Positions 25,213 through 33,973 of a DNA stretch of 64,000 nucleotides are shown here, one piece after another. Under the pieces are notes generated by a model. The model ran no database searches. It was not told the origin of the DNA and saw nothing but the letters and a program-made list of their open reading frames with translations. The stretch is taken from the NCBI GenBank assembly GCA_902800365.1, contig CADCEF010000012.1, forward strand, positions 1 through 64,000, read 5' to 3'. How positions within the stretch are numbered: position 1 is the first letter of the stretch; every line of letters begins with the position of its first letter. This stretch comes from an uncultured Prevotella sp. (GTDB lineage: Bacteria > Bacteroidota > Bacteroidia > Bacteroidales > Bacteroidaceae). The translations under genes and the position numbers were made by a program.

Positions 25213-25220
25213 CAAAGGTA
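25213..25220 (-). promoter_or_regulatory. -7 element of the lipid head-group cassette
   Basis: TACCTTTG on the minus strand is a perfect TAnnTTTG match, 28 bases before the nucleotidyltransferase ATG. No clear TTTG is seen at the -33 position. Confidence 0.65.
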
Positions 25221-25300
25221 CGCATTTCTTACGAAATGACGAAAACTTTGCGCACTTATTTAGGTTTTATTATAATAAAAACACAAAAAAAAAGTAGAGC

Positions 25301-26086
25301 TTAACGCCCTACCTTTAAATCGCTTGAGTCTATATCGCCCGAGCCTCGTTTGCGCATCTCGTAGTGTTTTACCTGACCCTTGAGTCGGATATCACCCGAG
25401 CCCTGGAGCTCAGCACTTACAGAACCACAACCACTGATGAACTCTACATCGATATCGCCTGAGCCACGAAGCTGCAGATTGGTATTGGCAGCGTTCATCT
25501 GGCGGATATCAAGGTCGCCCGAGCCAATAAGAGTAGCTGAAGTCTCACGAGTGTCGAGGCGCTCGATATCAATATCACCTGAGCCAACAAGCTCTGCATC
25601 ACAGCGATCGCACACAACATTAGCGAACTTAACATCGCCTGAGCCCTTGAGTTGGATGTTGAGAACATCGGTATCGACAGTCTTCTCGCTGACGAAATCG
25701 CCAGAGCCACTGAGGACAACGCCAATAAGATCGGGTGAGGTGACATATACAGTAAGTCCCTTTTTACGACCGAAATCAACATTAACAATGCCTATCTTAC
25801 CCTTATTACGGATGGAAAGGGTGCTACCATTCAACTCGGTGATGATATTAGGAACAAGGTCCTTCGGGCCCTTTACACGTACCGAGAACGAGTCGGCCTG
25901 AGAATAGATTACCGTGGGCGAGCCAATGACCTCGATCTTCTCGAAGCCACGGACATCGCGGGTAGACACATCCATCTCGTCGGATGAGGTATAACTGAAC
26001 TTAAAACCGCTGTCGCTACAGGTACTGCAAGAGATCAGAGTAAGAGCTACGACAGCAAACAAAAAAGGAAGAAAAATCTTTTTCAT
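25301..26086 (-). CDS. Head-GIN domain (DUF2807) lipoprotein
   Basis: The 261-residue protein has a lipobox (TLISC at about residue 20) and a DUF2807 domain. This is a right-handed beta-helix-like fold seen here as many GSGD repeats (LSGSGDFVSE, LKGSGDVKF, LVGSGDIDI, LIGSGDLDI, LRGSGDIDV, LQGSGDIRL, RGSGDIDS), spaced by about 20 residues. These are common single-gene surface lipoproteins of Bacteroidetes with no known activity. It follows the histidine kinase by 78 bases in the same orientation and could be its transcript partner. The next gene downstream has its own promoter. Confidence 0.92.
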   Translation of the reverse strand: MKKIFLPFLFAVVALTLISCSTCSDSGFKFSYTSSDEMDVSTRDVRGFEKIEVIGSPTVIYSQADSFSVRVKGPKDLVPNIITELNGSTLSIRNKGKIGIVNVDFGRKKGLTVYVTSPDLIGVVLSGSGDFVSEKTVDTDVLNIQLKGSGDVKFANVVCDRCDAELVGSGDIDIERLDTRETSATLIGSGDLDIRQMNAANTNLQLRGSGDIDVEFISGCGSVSAELQGSGDIRLKGQVKHYEMRKRGSGDIDSSDLKVGR

Positions 26087-26114
26087 AAATCGAACTTAAA
26101 TATTAAACATTTCT

Positions 26115-26134
26115 GTCTGTTAGACGTAACAGAC
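26115..26134. promoter_or_regulatory. Inverted repeat between kinase and head-GIN genes
   Basis: GTCTGTT-AGACGT-AACAGAC is a perfect 7-bp inverted repeat with a 6-base spacer, 29 bases upstream of the head-GIN start. No T-tract follows on the minus strand, so an operator is as likely as a weak transcript hairpin. Confidence 0.35.
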
Positions 26135-26164
26135 GTAGAAAAAGTTGCATAGCAATAAAAAAAA

Positions 26165-27415
26165 TTATCGCATAGGAATCTCTACCCAGAAACGTGAACC
26201 CTCGCCAAGGATAGAATCGACACCGATGGCACCACCGAGACTCTCAGCATGACTCTTGGCAACAGAAAGACCAAGACCTGTGCCAGGGATATACTCATCG
26301 ACCTTGACAAAGCGCTCAAAGATACGCTGCTGGTCGGCCTCGGCAATACCCTTACCGGTATCAAGAACCCACAGCATAATCTTATCGCCCTGCGGCATAT
26401 CGAAACCAACGGTGATAGAACCCTGAGCTGTGAACTTAACGGCATTCTGAACAAGATTTGTGACAATTTCTTTTACCTTATCAATATCGGTAGTAACCAT
26501 AAGCTCGGTAATTGGGAACTGGGCAGCAAGGATAACTGATTGAGGATCGACCATTCCCGAGAAGGAATCGACAATCTGCTGGAGAACAGGAACAAGATTG
26601 ATCTGCTGTTTGACAAGACTCTTGGCCTCGGCCTCAACCTTAGACATGCTAACCAATCCGTCAATAATACTGAGCAATTTGTAGTTATTCTTCTGAATCT
26701 CAGAGATAAGCTGATTACGGTCTTCCTCGCTCTCAACAACAGGCAACAGATCGGCAAAACCCACGATGGCATTAAGCGGGGTTCGGATCTCATGACCCAT
26801 GTTGGCAAGGAAGGCGGTCTTAAGGCGGTCGCTCTCCTCAGCCTTGTTACGTGCAGCAATAAGCGAAGCCTCCATCTCCTTCTGAGCATCGATACGTATT
26901 GATGTACCTACCACTCGTGCAGGATTACCATTCTCATCACGGGAAGATATGGTACCAAAACTCTCCTCCCAATAAGTCATACCCGACTTGCCAGCGAGCA
27001 CACGATAGGTCTCGTGATAAGAGAAGCTCTCGCCACTGCAGATACTCTCGAGGGAAATACGAACACGCTGGGCATCGCTCTTATCGATAAGACTGAACAA
27101 CTGCTCGATAGGAACCTCGGGGATAGAGACAAGGTCGCCACGGTCATCACGGAAATCGGCATCGACACCTATGGTGCGGCTCTTACAGTCGATATGCCAG
27201 GTACAGAGATGCATGGCTTTGAGAACAAACTCGTACTCAATGCTGTTCTGCTTAACCTTATCAAGATCGCGAAGCTCACGCTTAAGCCTACCACCAGCCC
27301 TACGCTGAAGAAGCAGCATGATGATAAGCGCAATGAGGAACACGATGCCGATAGCCCACAGCATCGGGATGAGATACTTGTTCTCTGTCTGGGTATAGAG
27401 TAGTAAACTATACAT
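26165..27415 (-). CDS. Sensor histidine kinase with PAS domain
   Basis: The 416-residue protein has one N-terminal membrane helix (about 16-38, LWAIGIVFLIALIIMLLLQ), a coiled linker, and a PAS domain (about 60-180, with a PAC-like segment GTSIRIDAQKEM). The HisKA domain follows, with phospho-acceptor His in LANMGHEIRTPLNAIVGFADLL (about 211). The HATPase has an N box (VQNAVKF), G1 DTGKGI and G2 GTGLGL. With almost no periplasmic part it probably senses a cytosolic or membrane signal. No response regulator is adjacent. It is preceded by a TAnnTTTG promoter and divergent from the methyltransferase gene. Confidence 0.92.
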   Translation of the reverse strand: MYSLLLYTQTENKYLIPMLWAIGIVFLIALIIMLLLQRRAGGRLKRELRDLDKVKQNSIEYEFVLKAMHLCTWHIDCKSRTIGVDADFRDDRGDLVSIPEVPIEQLFSLIDKSDAQRVRISLESICSGESFSYHETYRVLAGKSGMTYWEESFGTISSRDENGNPARVVGTSIRIDAQKEMEASLIAARNKAEESDRLKTAFLANMGHEIRTPLNAIVGFADLLPVVESEEDRNQLISEIQKNNYKLLSIIDGLVSMSKVEAEAKSLVKQQINLVPVLQQIVDSFSGMVDPQSVILAAQFPITELMVTTDIDKVKEIVTNLVQNAVKFTAQGSITVGFDMPQGDKIMLWVLDTGKGIAEADQQRIFERFVKVDEYIPGTGLGLSVAKSHAESLGGAIGVDSILGEGSRFWVEIPMR

Positions 27416-27435
27416 AGTTTCGTAATTTCAATGGG

Positions 27436-27443
27436 CAAAAGTA
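27436..27443 (-). promoter_or_regulatory. -7 element of the PAS histidine kinase gene
   Basis: TACTTTTG on the minus strand matches TAnnTTTG, about 20 bases before the start codon. Confidence 0.6.
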
Positions 27444-27548
27444 AGAATTTTATTTGGAAAAACCACATTTTTAGCACGTTTTTTCATAAAAACAAAGTTT
27501 TTTTGTTAGATTAACAGAAAAAAAGTGCGTTTTTCGGCAACTTTGCAG

Positions 27549-27556
27549 TAACTTTG
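27549..27556 (+). promoter_or_regulatory. -7 element of the rRNA methyltransferase gene
   Basis: TAACTTTG matches TAnnTTTG and lies 21 bases before the ATG at 27578. It overlaps an in-frame TTG at 27554, which shows that this upstream codon cannot be the start. Confidence 0.7.
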
Positions 27557-27577
27557 CACCCTGTAAACATTAATATA

Positions 27578-29080
27578 ATGGAAAAGTACGAATTGATTGC
27601 CAAAACGTTCATGGGACTGGAACCTGTGCTGGCAAAGGAGTTGACCCAATTGGGGGCTAGTGATGTAGTGATCGGTAGACGAATGGTATCGTTTACAGGT
27701 GATAAGGAAATGATGTATCGTGCAAACTTTCAGTTGCACACGGCTATCAGAATTCTGAAGCCTATACGACATTTCAAAGCAAGAAGCGCTGACGATGTGT
27801 ATGATGAAATCAAAAAGATTGACTGGACCGAATATCTCGGTACAGACAAGACTTTTACTGTTGACTCGGTGGTTTTCTCGGAGGAATTCCGCCACTCTAA
27901 GTTTGTATCGTATAAGGTTAAGGACGCGATTGTAGACCAATTCCGCGAGAAGACCGGTAAGCGCCCTAACATTTCGATAAGCAACCCTGACATCAGACTG
28001 AACATGCACATTGCCGAAGACAAGTGCACACTGAGTCTGGACTCAAGCGGTGAGAGTCTGCACCGCCGCGGATACCGTCAGGAGAGCGTAGAAGCACCAC
28101 TGAACGAGGTGCTGGCTGCAGGAATGATCCTGCTTTCTGGATGGCAGGCTGACACAGACTTCATCGACCCGATGTGTGGTAGCGGAACACTGCTGATTGA
28201 GGCAGCACTGATAGCAAAGAACATGGCACCTGGCCTGTTCCGCAAGGAGTTTGCATTTGAGAAGTGGCCTGACTTTGACGCAGACCTGTTTGATGAGATC
28301 TATAACGACGAGAGCTTGGAGCGCGAGTTCAACCACAAGATCTACGGCTACGATATTGACATGAAGGCAGTGAACACTGCTCGCATGAACGTAAAGGCTG
28401 CAGGTCTCAGCGATATAATAAGCGTAGAGCAGCAGGACTTCAAGAACTTTACACAGCCTGCAAACAAGAGTATTCTGATATCGAACCCACCTTATGGTGA
28501 GCGTATCTCAACACCCGACCTGCTTGGAACATACAAGATGATAGGTGAGAGACTGAAGCACCAGTTCAAGGGTAACGATGCATGGATACTGAGCTATCGC
28601 GAGGAGTGCTTCGACCAGATAGGACTGAAGCCAAGCATAAAGATTCCTCTGTATAACGGCAGTCTGGAGTGTGAGTTCCGCAAGTATCAGATGTTTGACG
28701 GAAAGCTTAAGGACTTCCGCTCGGAGGGTGGTATTGTTAAGACCGAAGAAGAGAAGCGCCAGATGGCAGAGAAGCACCGTTTCAAGAAGGAGCGTGAGTT
28801 CAAGAAGCGTCTGGAAGAGAAAGAGGAGAACGAAGAGGCCGACATTCTGAGCTTCACCTTCCATCGTCACGACCTGAGCAAGAATCGTGGAGGACACGAG
28901 AGCTTTGACCGCAGTGGTAAGGAACGCAGAGAGCGCAAGGAGCGTAAGGAGTTCAACAAAGACCGTAAGGAATTTGGCGGCAAGGACCGTAAGGACTTCA
29001 AGCGTGGCGGAAAGAGAGACTTCGGCAAAGGCAAGGACTTCGGTGGAAAGAAAAAGAGATTTGACGATGATGAAGATTAA
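27578..29080 (+). CDS. THUMP-domain 23S rRNA N2/N6-type methyltransferase (RlmL-like)
   Basis: The 500-residue protein starts at the ATG after the promoter. It has an N-terminal THUMP RNA-binding domain (about 1-160) and a Rossmann methyltransferase domain. SAM-binding DPMCGSGTLLIEAA (about 200) and the catalytic NPPYGER (about 305) are present, as in the RlmL half of RlmKL. It methylates a guanine or adenine in 23S rRNA. Residues about 400-500 form a strongly charged, probably unstructured tail with repeated DRK-F and K/R-rich runs, longer than in most relatives and likely for RNA contact. The last 14 bases overlap the dipeptidyl peptidase start. Confidence 0.92.
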   Translation: MEKYELIAKTFMGLEPVLAKELTQLGASDVVIGRRMVSFTGDKEMMYRANFQLHTAIRILKPIRHFKARSADDVYDEIKKIDWTEYLGTDKTFTVDSVVFSEEFRHSKFVSYKVKDAIVDQFREKTGKRPNISISNPDIRLNMHIAEDKCTLSLDSSGESLHRRGYRQESVEAPLNEVLAAGMILLSGWQADTDFIDPMCGSGTLLIEAALIAKNMAPGLFRKEFAFEKWPDFDADLFDEIYNDESLEREFNHKIYGYDIDMKAVNTARMNVKAAGLSDIISVEQQDFKNFTQPANKSILISNPPYGERISTPDLLGTYKMIGERLKHQFKGNDAWILSYREECFDQIGLKPSIKIPLYNGSLECEFRKYQMFDGKLKDFRSEGGIVKTEEEKRQMAEKHRFKKEREFKKRLEEKEENEEADILSFTFHRHDLSKNRGGHESFDRSGKERRERKERKEFNKDRKEFGGKDRKDFKRGGKRDFGKGKDFGGKKKRFDDDED

Positions 29081-31223
29081 AACATTGTTGGCGATTATCG
29101 CCATGATGGCAATACCCGCAACCATGAGCTCTCAGGATAAGAAACTGTTTACACTCGAAGACCTGAACTTCGGCGGTACCAACTACGCCAACCTGCGACC
29201 ACAGAACATGTGGCTTACATGGTGGGGCGAAAAACTGATAGAGACTGGTGTAGAAGAGTGTAAGGTGATAGACACCAAGACTGGCAAGAAGAAATGCCTG
29301 TTTACACTCGACGACATAAACACATGGGCCGGCAGTAACGATGAGACATACGTGCGCCACCTGATGAACGCTACTTTCCCCTACCCCGACAAACCTATTG
29401 TGGCTCTGGGTAACAGGAAGGCGTTCATACTGCTTGACTTCGAGGCAAAGAAGATAGTATGGCAGGACAGCATATCAGGACAGACAGCAAACGACTGGAA
29501 CCCAATATCGCGCGCCACTGCCTATGTAGAGAAGGACCAGCTGTATGTAGTTGACGGGAAGGGTGTGAAGCACCAACTGAGCAAGGATGGCTGCAGGGAG
29601 ATAGTTTACGGACAGAGCGTGCATCGCAATGAGTTCGGAATAAGAAAAGGTACATTCTGGAGCCCAAAAGGCAACAGACTGGCCTTTTATCGTATGGACC
29701 AGAGCATGGTGACCGACTATCCGCAGGTAGATATCTTCCCCCGTTCGGCAAGTTATGAGCCCGACAAATATCCTATGGCAGGTATGACCAGTCATAAGGT
29801 TACCGTGGGTGTGTATGACGTGAATACCGACAAGACTGTGTATCTGCAGGCCGGCGACCCAACAGACCGCTATTTCACAAACATAGCATGGAGCCCCGAC
29901 GAGAAGACCGTGTACATGTTTGAACTGAACCGTAAACAGAACGACTGTCGACTGATATCGTACGATGCTGTATCGGGCAAGAAGATTGCTGAGCTGTATC
30001 ACGAGACATCAGACAAATATGTTGAGCCACAGAACCCGATACTGTTCCTGCCATGGGATGGCACGAAGTTCATTATGCAGAGTCAGAAGGACGGATACAA
30101 CCATCTGTACCTTATGGACAAGAGTGGTAAGGAGCTAAAGCAGATTACCAGCGGCAAGTGGGTTGTAATGGATATACTGGGCTTCAACCAAAAGGACAAA
30201 TCGGTGATCATCGCATCGAACGAGTTGAGTGCTGTGCAGAGCAACCTATGGGCTGTGAACATCAGCACAGGCAAGCGTACACTGCTTGACAATGGTAAGG
30301 GAATACATCGTGGTGAGCTGTCGGCAACAGGCGCACTGCTGTACGACAAGTATCAGGAGCCCACCGTTCCAAATGCTATTGAGGTGACAAGTACACATAA
30401 GGCTTCACCCATCACCCTGCTGAAAGCTGCCGACCCATGGAAGGAGTACCAGCAGCCTATTTTCACCTGCGGCAACATAAAAGCAGCCGACGGCAAGACC
30501 GACCTATATTATAGAATGGTGAAGCCACATGACTTTGACCCAAATAAGAAATACCCAACAGTGGTATATGTATATGGCGGTCCACACGCTCACAATGTTG
30601 ATGCATCATGGCACTATGCCAGTCGCTCTTGGGAGACATATATGGCTCAGAAGGGATACATCGTATTCATTCTCGACAACCGAGGATCGGAGAATCGCGG
30701 TAGAGACTTTGAACAGGCCACTTGGCATCAGCTGGGTCAGGTAGAGATGCAGGACCAGATGAAAGGTGTTGAGTTCCTTAAGCAGCAGCCATATGTAGAC
30801 ATGAACCGACTGGGTGTTCACGGCTGGAGCTTCGGCGGATTCATGACCATATCGCTTATGCTGAACTATCCCGATGTGTTCAAGGTAGCTGTAGCAGGCG
30901 GTCCTGTAATCGACTGGAAATGGTATGAGGTGATGTATGGCGAACGCTATATGGGTACACCACAGGACAACCCTGAGGGATATGCTAAGAGCAGTCTTAT
31001 AAGCAAGGCCAAGAACCTGAAGGGAAAGTTGCAGATCATCACAGGATATAACGACAACACCGTGGTGCCACAGCACTGTCTGAGTTTCCTCGATGCATGT
31101 GTGAAGGCCGGAACACAGCCCGACTTCTTTGCCTACCCCGGTGAGGAGCACAACATGCGAGGTCATGCCTCAGTACATCTGCATGAGCGTATTACCCAGT
31201 ATTTTGAAGACTACTTGAAATAG
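29067..31223 (+). CDS. S9B dipeptidyl peptidase IV-like protease
   Basis: The 718-residue protein starts MMKIKTLLAIIAMMAIPATMSSQ, a signal peptide; the second ATG at 29070 is equally possible. An N-terminal beta-propeller (DPPIV_N, about 40-470) is followed by an alpha/beta-hydrolase domain. The triad is Ser in GWSFGGF (about 587), Asp in GYNDNTVV (about 662) and His in EEHNMRG (about 693). It removes N-terminal X-Pro dipeptides in the periplasm, feeding peptide use typical of this group. The reading frame continues open far upstream in the methyltransferase gene, but the real start lies at its end. purD follows 18 bases later. Confidence 0.93.
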   Translation: MMKIKTLLAIIAMMAIPATMSSQDKKLFTLEDLNFGGTNYANLRPQNMWLTWWGEKLIETGVEECKVIDTKTGKKKCLFTLDDINTWAGSNDETYVRHLMNATFPYPDKPIVALGNRKAFILLDFEAKKIVWQDSISGQTANDWNPISRATAYVEKDQLYVVDGKGVKHQLSKDGCREIVYGQSVHRNEFGIRKGTFWSPKGNRLAFYRMDQSMVTDYPQVDIFPRSASYEPDKYPMAGMTSHKVTVGVYDVNTDKTVYLQAGDPTDRYFTNIAWSPDEKTVYMFELNRKQNDCRLISYDAVSGKKIAELYHETSDKYVEPQNPILFLPWDGTKFIMQSQKDGYNHLYLMDKSGKELKQITSGKWVVMDILGFNQKDKSVIIASNELSAVQSNLWAVNISTGKRTLLDNGKGIHRGELSATGALLYDKYQEPTVPNAIEVTSTHKASPITLLKAADPWKEYQQPIFTCGNIKAADGKTDLYYRMVKPHDFDPNKKYPTVVYVYGGPHAHNVDASWHYASRSWETYMAQKGYIVFILDNRGSENRGRDFEQATWHQLGQVEMQDQMKGVEFLKQQPYVDMNRLGVHGWSFGGFMTISLMLNYPDVFKVAVAGGPVIDWKWYEVMYGERYMGTPQDNPEGYAKSSLISKAKNLKGKLQIITGYNDNTVVPQHCLSFLDACVKAGTQPDFFAYPGEEHNMRGHASVHLHERITQYFEDYLK

Positions 31224-31241
31224 AAAACAACCATTGATCAT

Positions 31242-32528
31242 ATGAAATTATTACTTTTAGGAAGTGGCGGACGTGAGCACGCCCTGGCTTGGAAAATTGC
31301 TCAGAGTGACAAATGCGAGAAACTGTACATAGCACCAGGTAACGCAGGTACAGGCAACTGTGGCGAAAATGTAGCCATGAAAGCCGATGACTTCGAGGCT
31401 ATTAAGAACTTCGTGGTTGAGAAGGGCGTTGACATGGTGGTGGTTGGTCCTGAGGACCCATTGGTAAAGGGTATCTACGATGAGCTTAAGGCCGATGAGC
31501 GTACCAAGAACGTACCTGTTATCGGACCATCGAAGGCCGGTGCAGTGCTCGAAGGCTCAAAGGACTTTGCCAAGGCATTCATGCAGCGTCATAACATCCC
31601 TACAGCCCGCTATCAGACCTTTGACGGCGAGCATCTGGAAGAGGGATTGAAGTTCCTTGAGACACTCGAGGCACCCTATGTGCTTAAAGCAGACGGACTG
31701 TGTGCCGGTAAGGGAGTGCTGATACTGCCAACACTCGACGAGGCAAAGAAAGAGCTGAAGGAGATGCTTGGCGGTATGTTCGGCAATGCTTCAAGTCGCG
31801 TGGTTATCGAGGAATTCATGAGCGGTATAGAGTGCTCGGTATTCGTACTAACTGATGGTAAGAACTATAAGATTCTGCCCGAGGCTAAGGACTACAAGCG
31901 TATTGGCGAGCATGATACTGGATTGAACACCGGTGGTATGGGTAGTGTTACACCAGTGCCTTTTGCCACAAAGGAGTGGATGCAAAAGGTTGAGGACCGC
32001 ATCATCCGTCCAACTGTTGAGGGACTGGCTGCCGACGGCATCGACTACAAGGGATTCATATTCTTCGGACTTATCAACCGCACCAATACTCCAAGCAAGG
32101 AGCCAGAGCCATACGTAATTGAGTATAACTGCCGTATGGGTGACCCAGAGACAGAGAGCGTGATGTTGCGACTGAAGAGCGATATAGTAGACCTGTTTGA
32201 AGGTGTGGCTGAGGGCAACCTTGACCAGCGCGCTATAGAGTTCGACCCACGTGCAGCAGTATGCGTTATGCTGGTGAGCGGTGGTTATCCACAGGAGTAT
32301 AAGAAAGGCTACCCCATCAAGGGCATCGAGAATGTTGAGGGTTCGATTGTGTTCCACAGCGGAACAGCCTTGAAAGATGGTGAGGTGGTTACTGCCGGAG
32401 GACGCGTGATTGCTGTATCATCATACGGAAAGGACAAGGCAGAAGCTCTGCAGAAATCATTCGAAGAGGCACAGAAGATTCAGTTTACCGACAAGTATTT
32501 CCGTCGTGACATAGGAGCCGACCTGTAA
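31242..32528 (+). CDS. purD: Phosphoribosylamine-glycine ligase
   Basis: The 428-residue ATP-grasp ligase makes glycinamide ribonucleotide in purine synthesis. It starts [18 protein letters not shown], the family-specific N-terminal motif. It has [12 protein letters not shown] and the ATP-grasp metal site ([12 protein letters not shown] at about 290), plus the full C-terminal domain. Length is normal for the family. It follows the dipeptidyl peptidase by 18 bases and precedes a membrane protein by 6, in a plus-strand run with DUF2723. No riboswitch is seen. Confidence 0.97.
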   Translation: MKLLLLGSGGREHALAWKIAQSDKCEKLYIAPGNAGTGNCGENVAMKADDFEAIKNFVVEKGVDMVVVGPEDPLVKGIYDELKADERTKNVPVIGPSKAGAVLEGSKDFAKAFMQRHNIPTARYQTFDGEHLEEGLKFLETLEAPYVLKADGLCAGKGVLILPTLDEAKKELKEMLGGMFGNASSRVVIEEFMSGIECSVFVLTDGKNYKILPEAKDYKRIGEHDTGLNTGGMGSVTPVPFATKEWMQKVEDRIIRPTVEGLAADGIDYKGFIFFGLINRTNTPSKEPEPYVIEYNCRMGDPETESVMLRLKSDIVDLFEGVAEGNLDQRAIEFDPRAAVCVMLVSGGYPQEYKKGYPIKGIENVEGSIVFHSGTALKDGEVVTAGGRVIAVSSYGKDKAEALQKSFEEAQKIQFTDKYFRRDIGADL

Positions 32529-32534
32529 AGCAGT

Positions 32535-33470
32535 ATGAGTAAGAAGCATACGCAGAACATAATAGCCGAAAGCCGAAAGACATTGCCGATTACCATAATA
32601 TATGGTGTCGGCATATGGCTGTTGGCCGGTTTGGTAAATAACGGCTGGTGGTTCCAGTTCCTGTGTTTCTTTGCATCGGTTTATGGTATGATACATCTGA
32701 ACAACATAAACCAGATGATAAGGATATACAGCCGTTCTGTGTCGGTTTTCTACATTCTGCTATCGTGCATTACCGTTTGGCTATTCCCATCGGTAAACGG
32801 TGCTGTTATACAACTGGGATCGGTACTAATATTGTTATTGCTATTCTCGTGCTATCAAGACCACGAGACCAAAGGAAGGGCTTTCTACATATTCCTTATA
32901 GCAAGCGCAATTAGTCTGCTGGAGCCGCGCTATCTGCTGTTTGTGCCCATCATATGGCTACTAATGGCAACAACAGTATACTCATTGTGTTTCCGCACTT
33001 TCCTTGCATCGGTAATCGGATTGATTACGCCTTATTGGCTTTATGCCGGATGGCTGTTGTTCAACAACATAAAAAATCCGGAAATGGCATTGAGCTTTGT
33101 ATCGCGATTCACCGAAATACAATGGGTAATAGACTATGATGCTCTGACCAGACCACAAATTATATATCTGGCACTGCTGGTAGTGATGTTCCTGGTGGGA
33201 ACCATACACTTCTGGATTACAAGCTATATGGACAAGATACGAGTACGACAGATATACACAAGTATGATTATGCTTACGCTGTATACCTTAGTGCTGCTGG
33301 CTGTACAACCACAGATGTATAATATACTGATTTACATGCTGACAATAGCCGTGAGTCCGATTATAGCGCATTTTGTATCGCTGACGCATACCAGATTGTC
33401 GAACATATTCTTCATGGTGCTGATGGCCATAATATTTATGCTAACAGGCATGAACCTATGGATTTCATAA
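32535..33470 (+). CDS. Polytopic membrane protein of unknown function
   Basis: The 311-residue protein has a short basic N-terminus (MSKKHTQNIIAESRK) and about ten membrane helices covering nearly the whole sequence (e.g. GVGIWLLAGLV, SVLILLLLFSCYQ, LYTLVLLAVQ). No charged active-site motif is evident and I do not recognise a family. It is 6 bases after purD and overlaps the next gene by 13 bases, so it is in the same transcript. Neighbours suggest an envelope role, but this is weak. Confidence 0.8.
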   Translation: MSKKHTQNIIAESRKTLPITIIYGVGIWLLAGLVNNGWWFQFLCFFASVYGMIHLNNINQMIRIYSRSVSVFYILLSCITVWLFPSVNGAVIQLGSVLILLLLFSCYQDHETKGRAFYIFLIASAISLLEPRYLLFVPIIWLLMATTVYSLCFRTFLASVIGLITPYWLYAGWLLFNNIKNPEMALSFVSRFTEIQWVIDYDALTRPQIIYLALLVVMFLVGTIHFWITSYMDKIRVRQIYTSMIMLTLYTLVLLAVQPQMYNILIYMLTIAVSPIIAHFVSLTHTRLSNIFFMVLMAIIFMLTGMNLWIS

Positions 33471-33910
33471 TAGAGCTACTTTCGCAATACGGCTACTGGG
33501 GAATGCTGTTGGCTGCTTTTCTGGCCGGAAGTTTCTTCCCATTCTCGAGCGAGGCTGTTATGGTGGCACTGATGGCTACAGGACTTGACCCATGGGTGCT
33601 GATGATATATGGTACCATAGGAAACGTGATGGGCAGTGTGTTCAACTACTGTGTGGGCAGAATGGGAAAGCTAGAGTGGATAGAGAAATATCTGCATGTA
33701 AAGAAACAAGACCTGGACAAAGCCCATAGATTCCTGGCAGGGCATGGTGCCTGGATGGGATTCTTTGCATTCCTGCCGGTTCTGGGCAGTGCCATAACAA
33801 TAGCCTTAGGACTGATGCGTTCGAATGTGATTATAACATTCATCGCAATAACGCTGGGCAAGTTGTTCCGTTATATTATCTTAATTTACGGAGCCGGTCT
33901 GTTTATATAA
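33458..33910 (+). CDS. YqaA/DedA-type VTT-domain membrane protein
   Basis: This 150-residue protein has the SNARE-associated/VTT domain of the YqaA subfamily: GYWGMLLAAFLAGSFFPFSSE, re-entrant-loop Gly residues (GNVMGSVFNYCVGRMG) and RF-AGHGAW followed by FLPVLGSAITIALG. About four membrane helices. DedA-type proteins move lipid carriers or phospholipids across the inner membrane; whether YqaA-type do so is not settled. It overlaps the preceding membrane-protein gene by 13 bases. The next gene has its own promoter. Confidence 0.88.
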   Translation: MDFIIELLSQYGYWGMLLAAFLAGSFFPFSSEAVMVALMATGLDPWVLMIYGTIGNVMGSVFNYCVGRMGKLEWIEKYLHVKKQDLDKAHRFLAGHGAWMGFFAFLPVLGSAITIALGLMRSNVIITFIAITLGKLFRYIILIYGAGLFI

Positions 33911-33922
33911 AATTATTTTGTG

Positions 33923-33930
33923 TAACTTTG
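33923..33930 (+). promoter_or_regulatory. -7 element of the DUF2723 gene
   Basis: TAACTTTG matches TAnnTTTG, 43 bases before the ATG at 33974. Confidence 0.6.
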
Positions 33931-33973
33931 CACCACTATTTAGATTTTTAACGTTAAAGTATAATATTCTGTA

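Noticed and set aside
27554-27577. Upstream TTG start for the rRNA methyltransferase
   Set aside because: It overlaps the TAACTTTG promoter element. The ATG at 27578 gives the normal family N-terminus.
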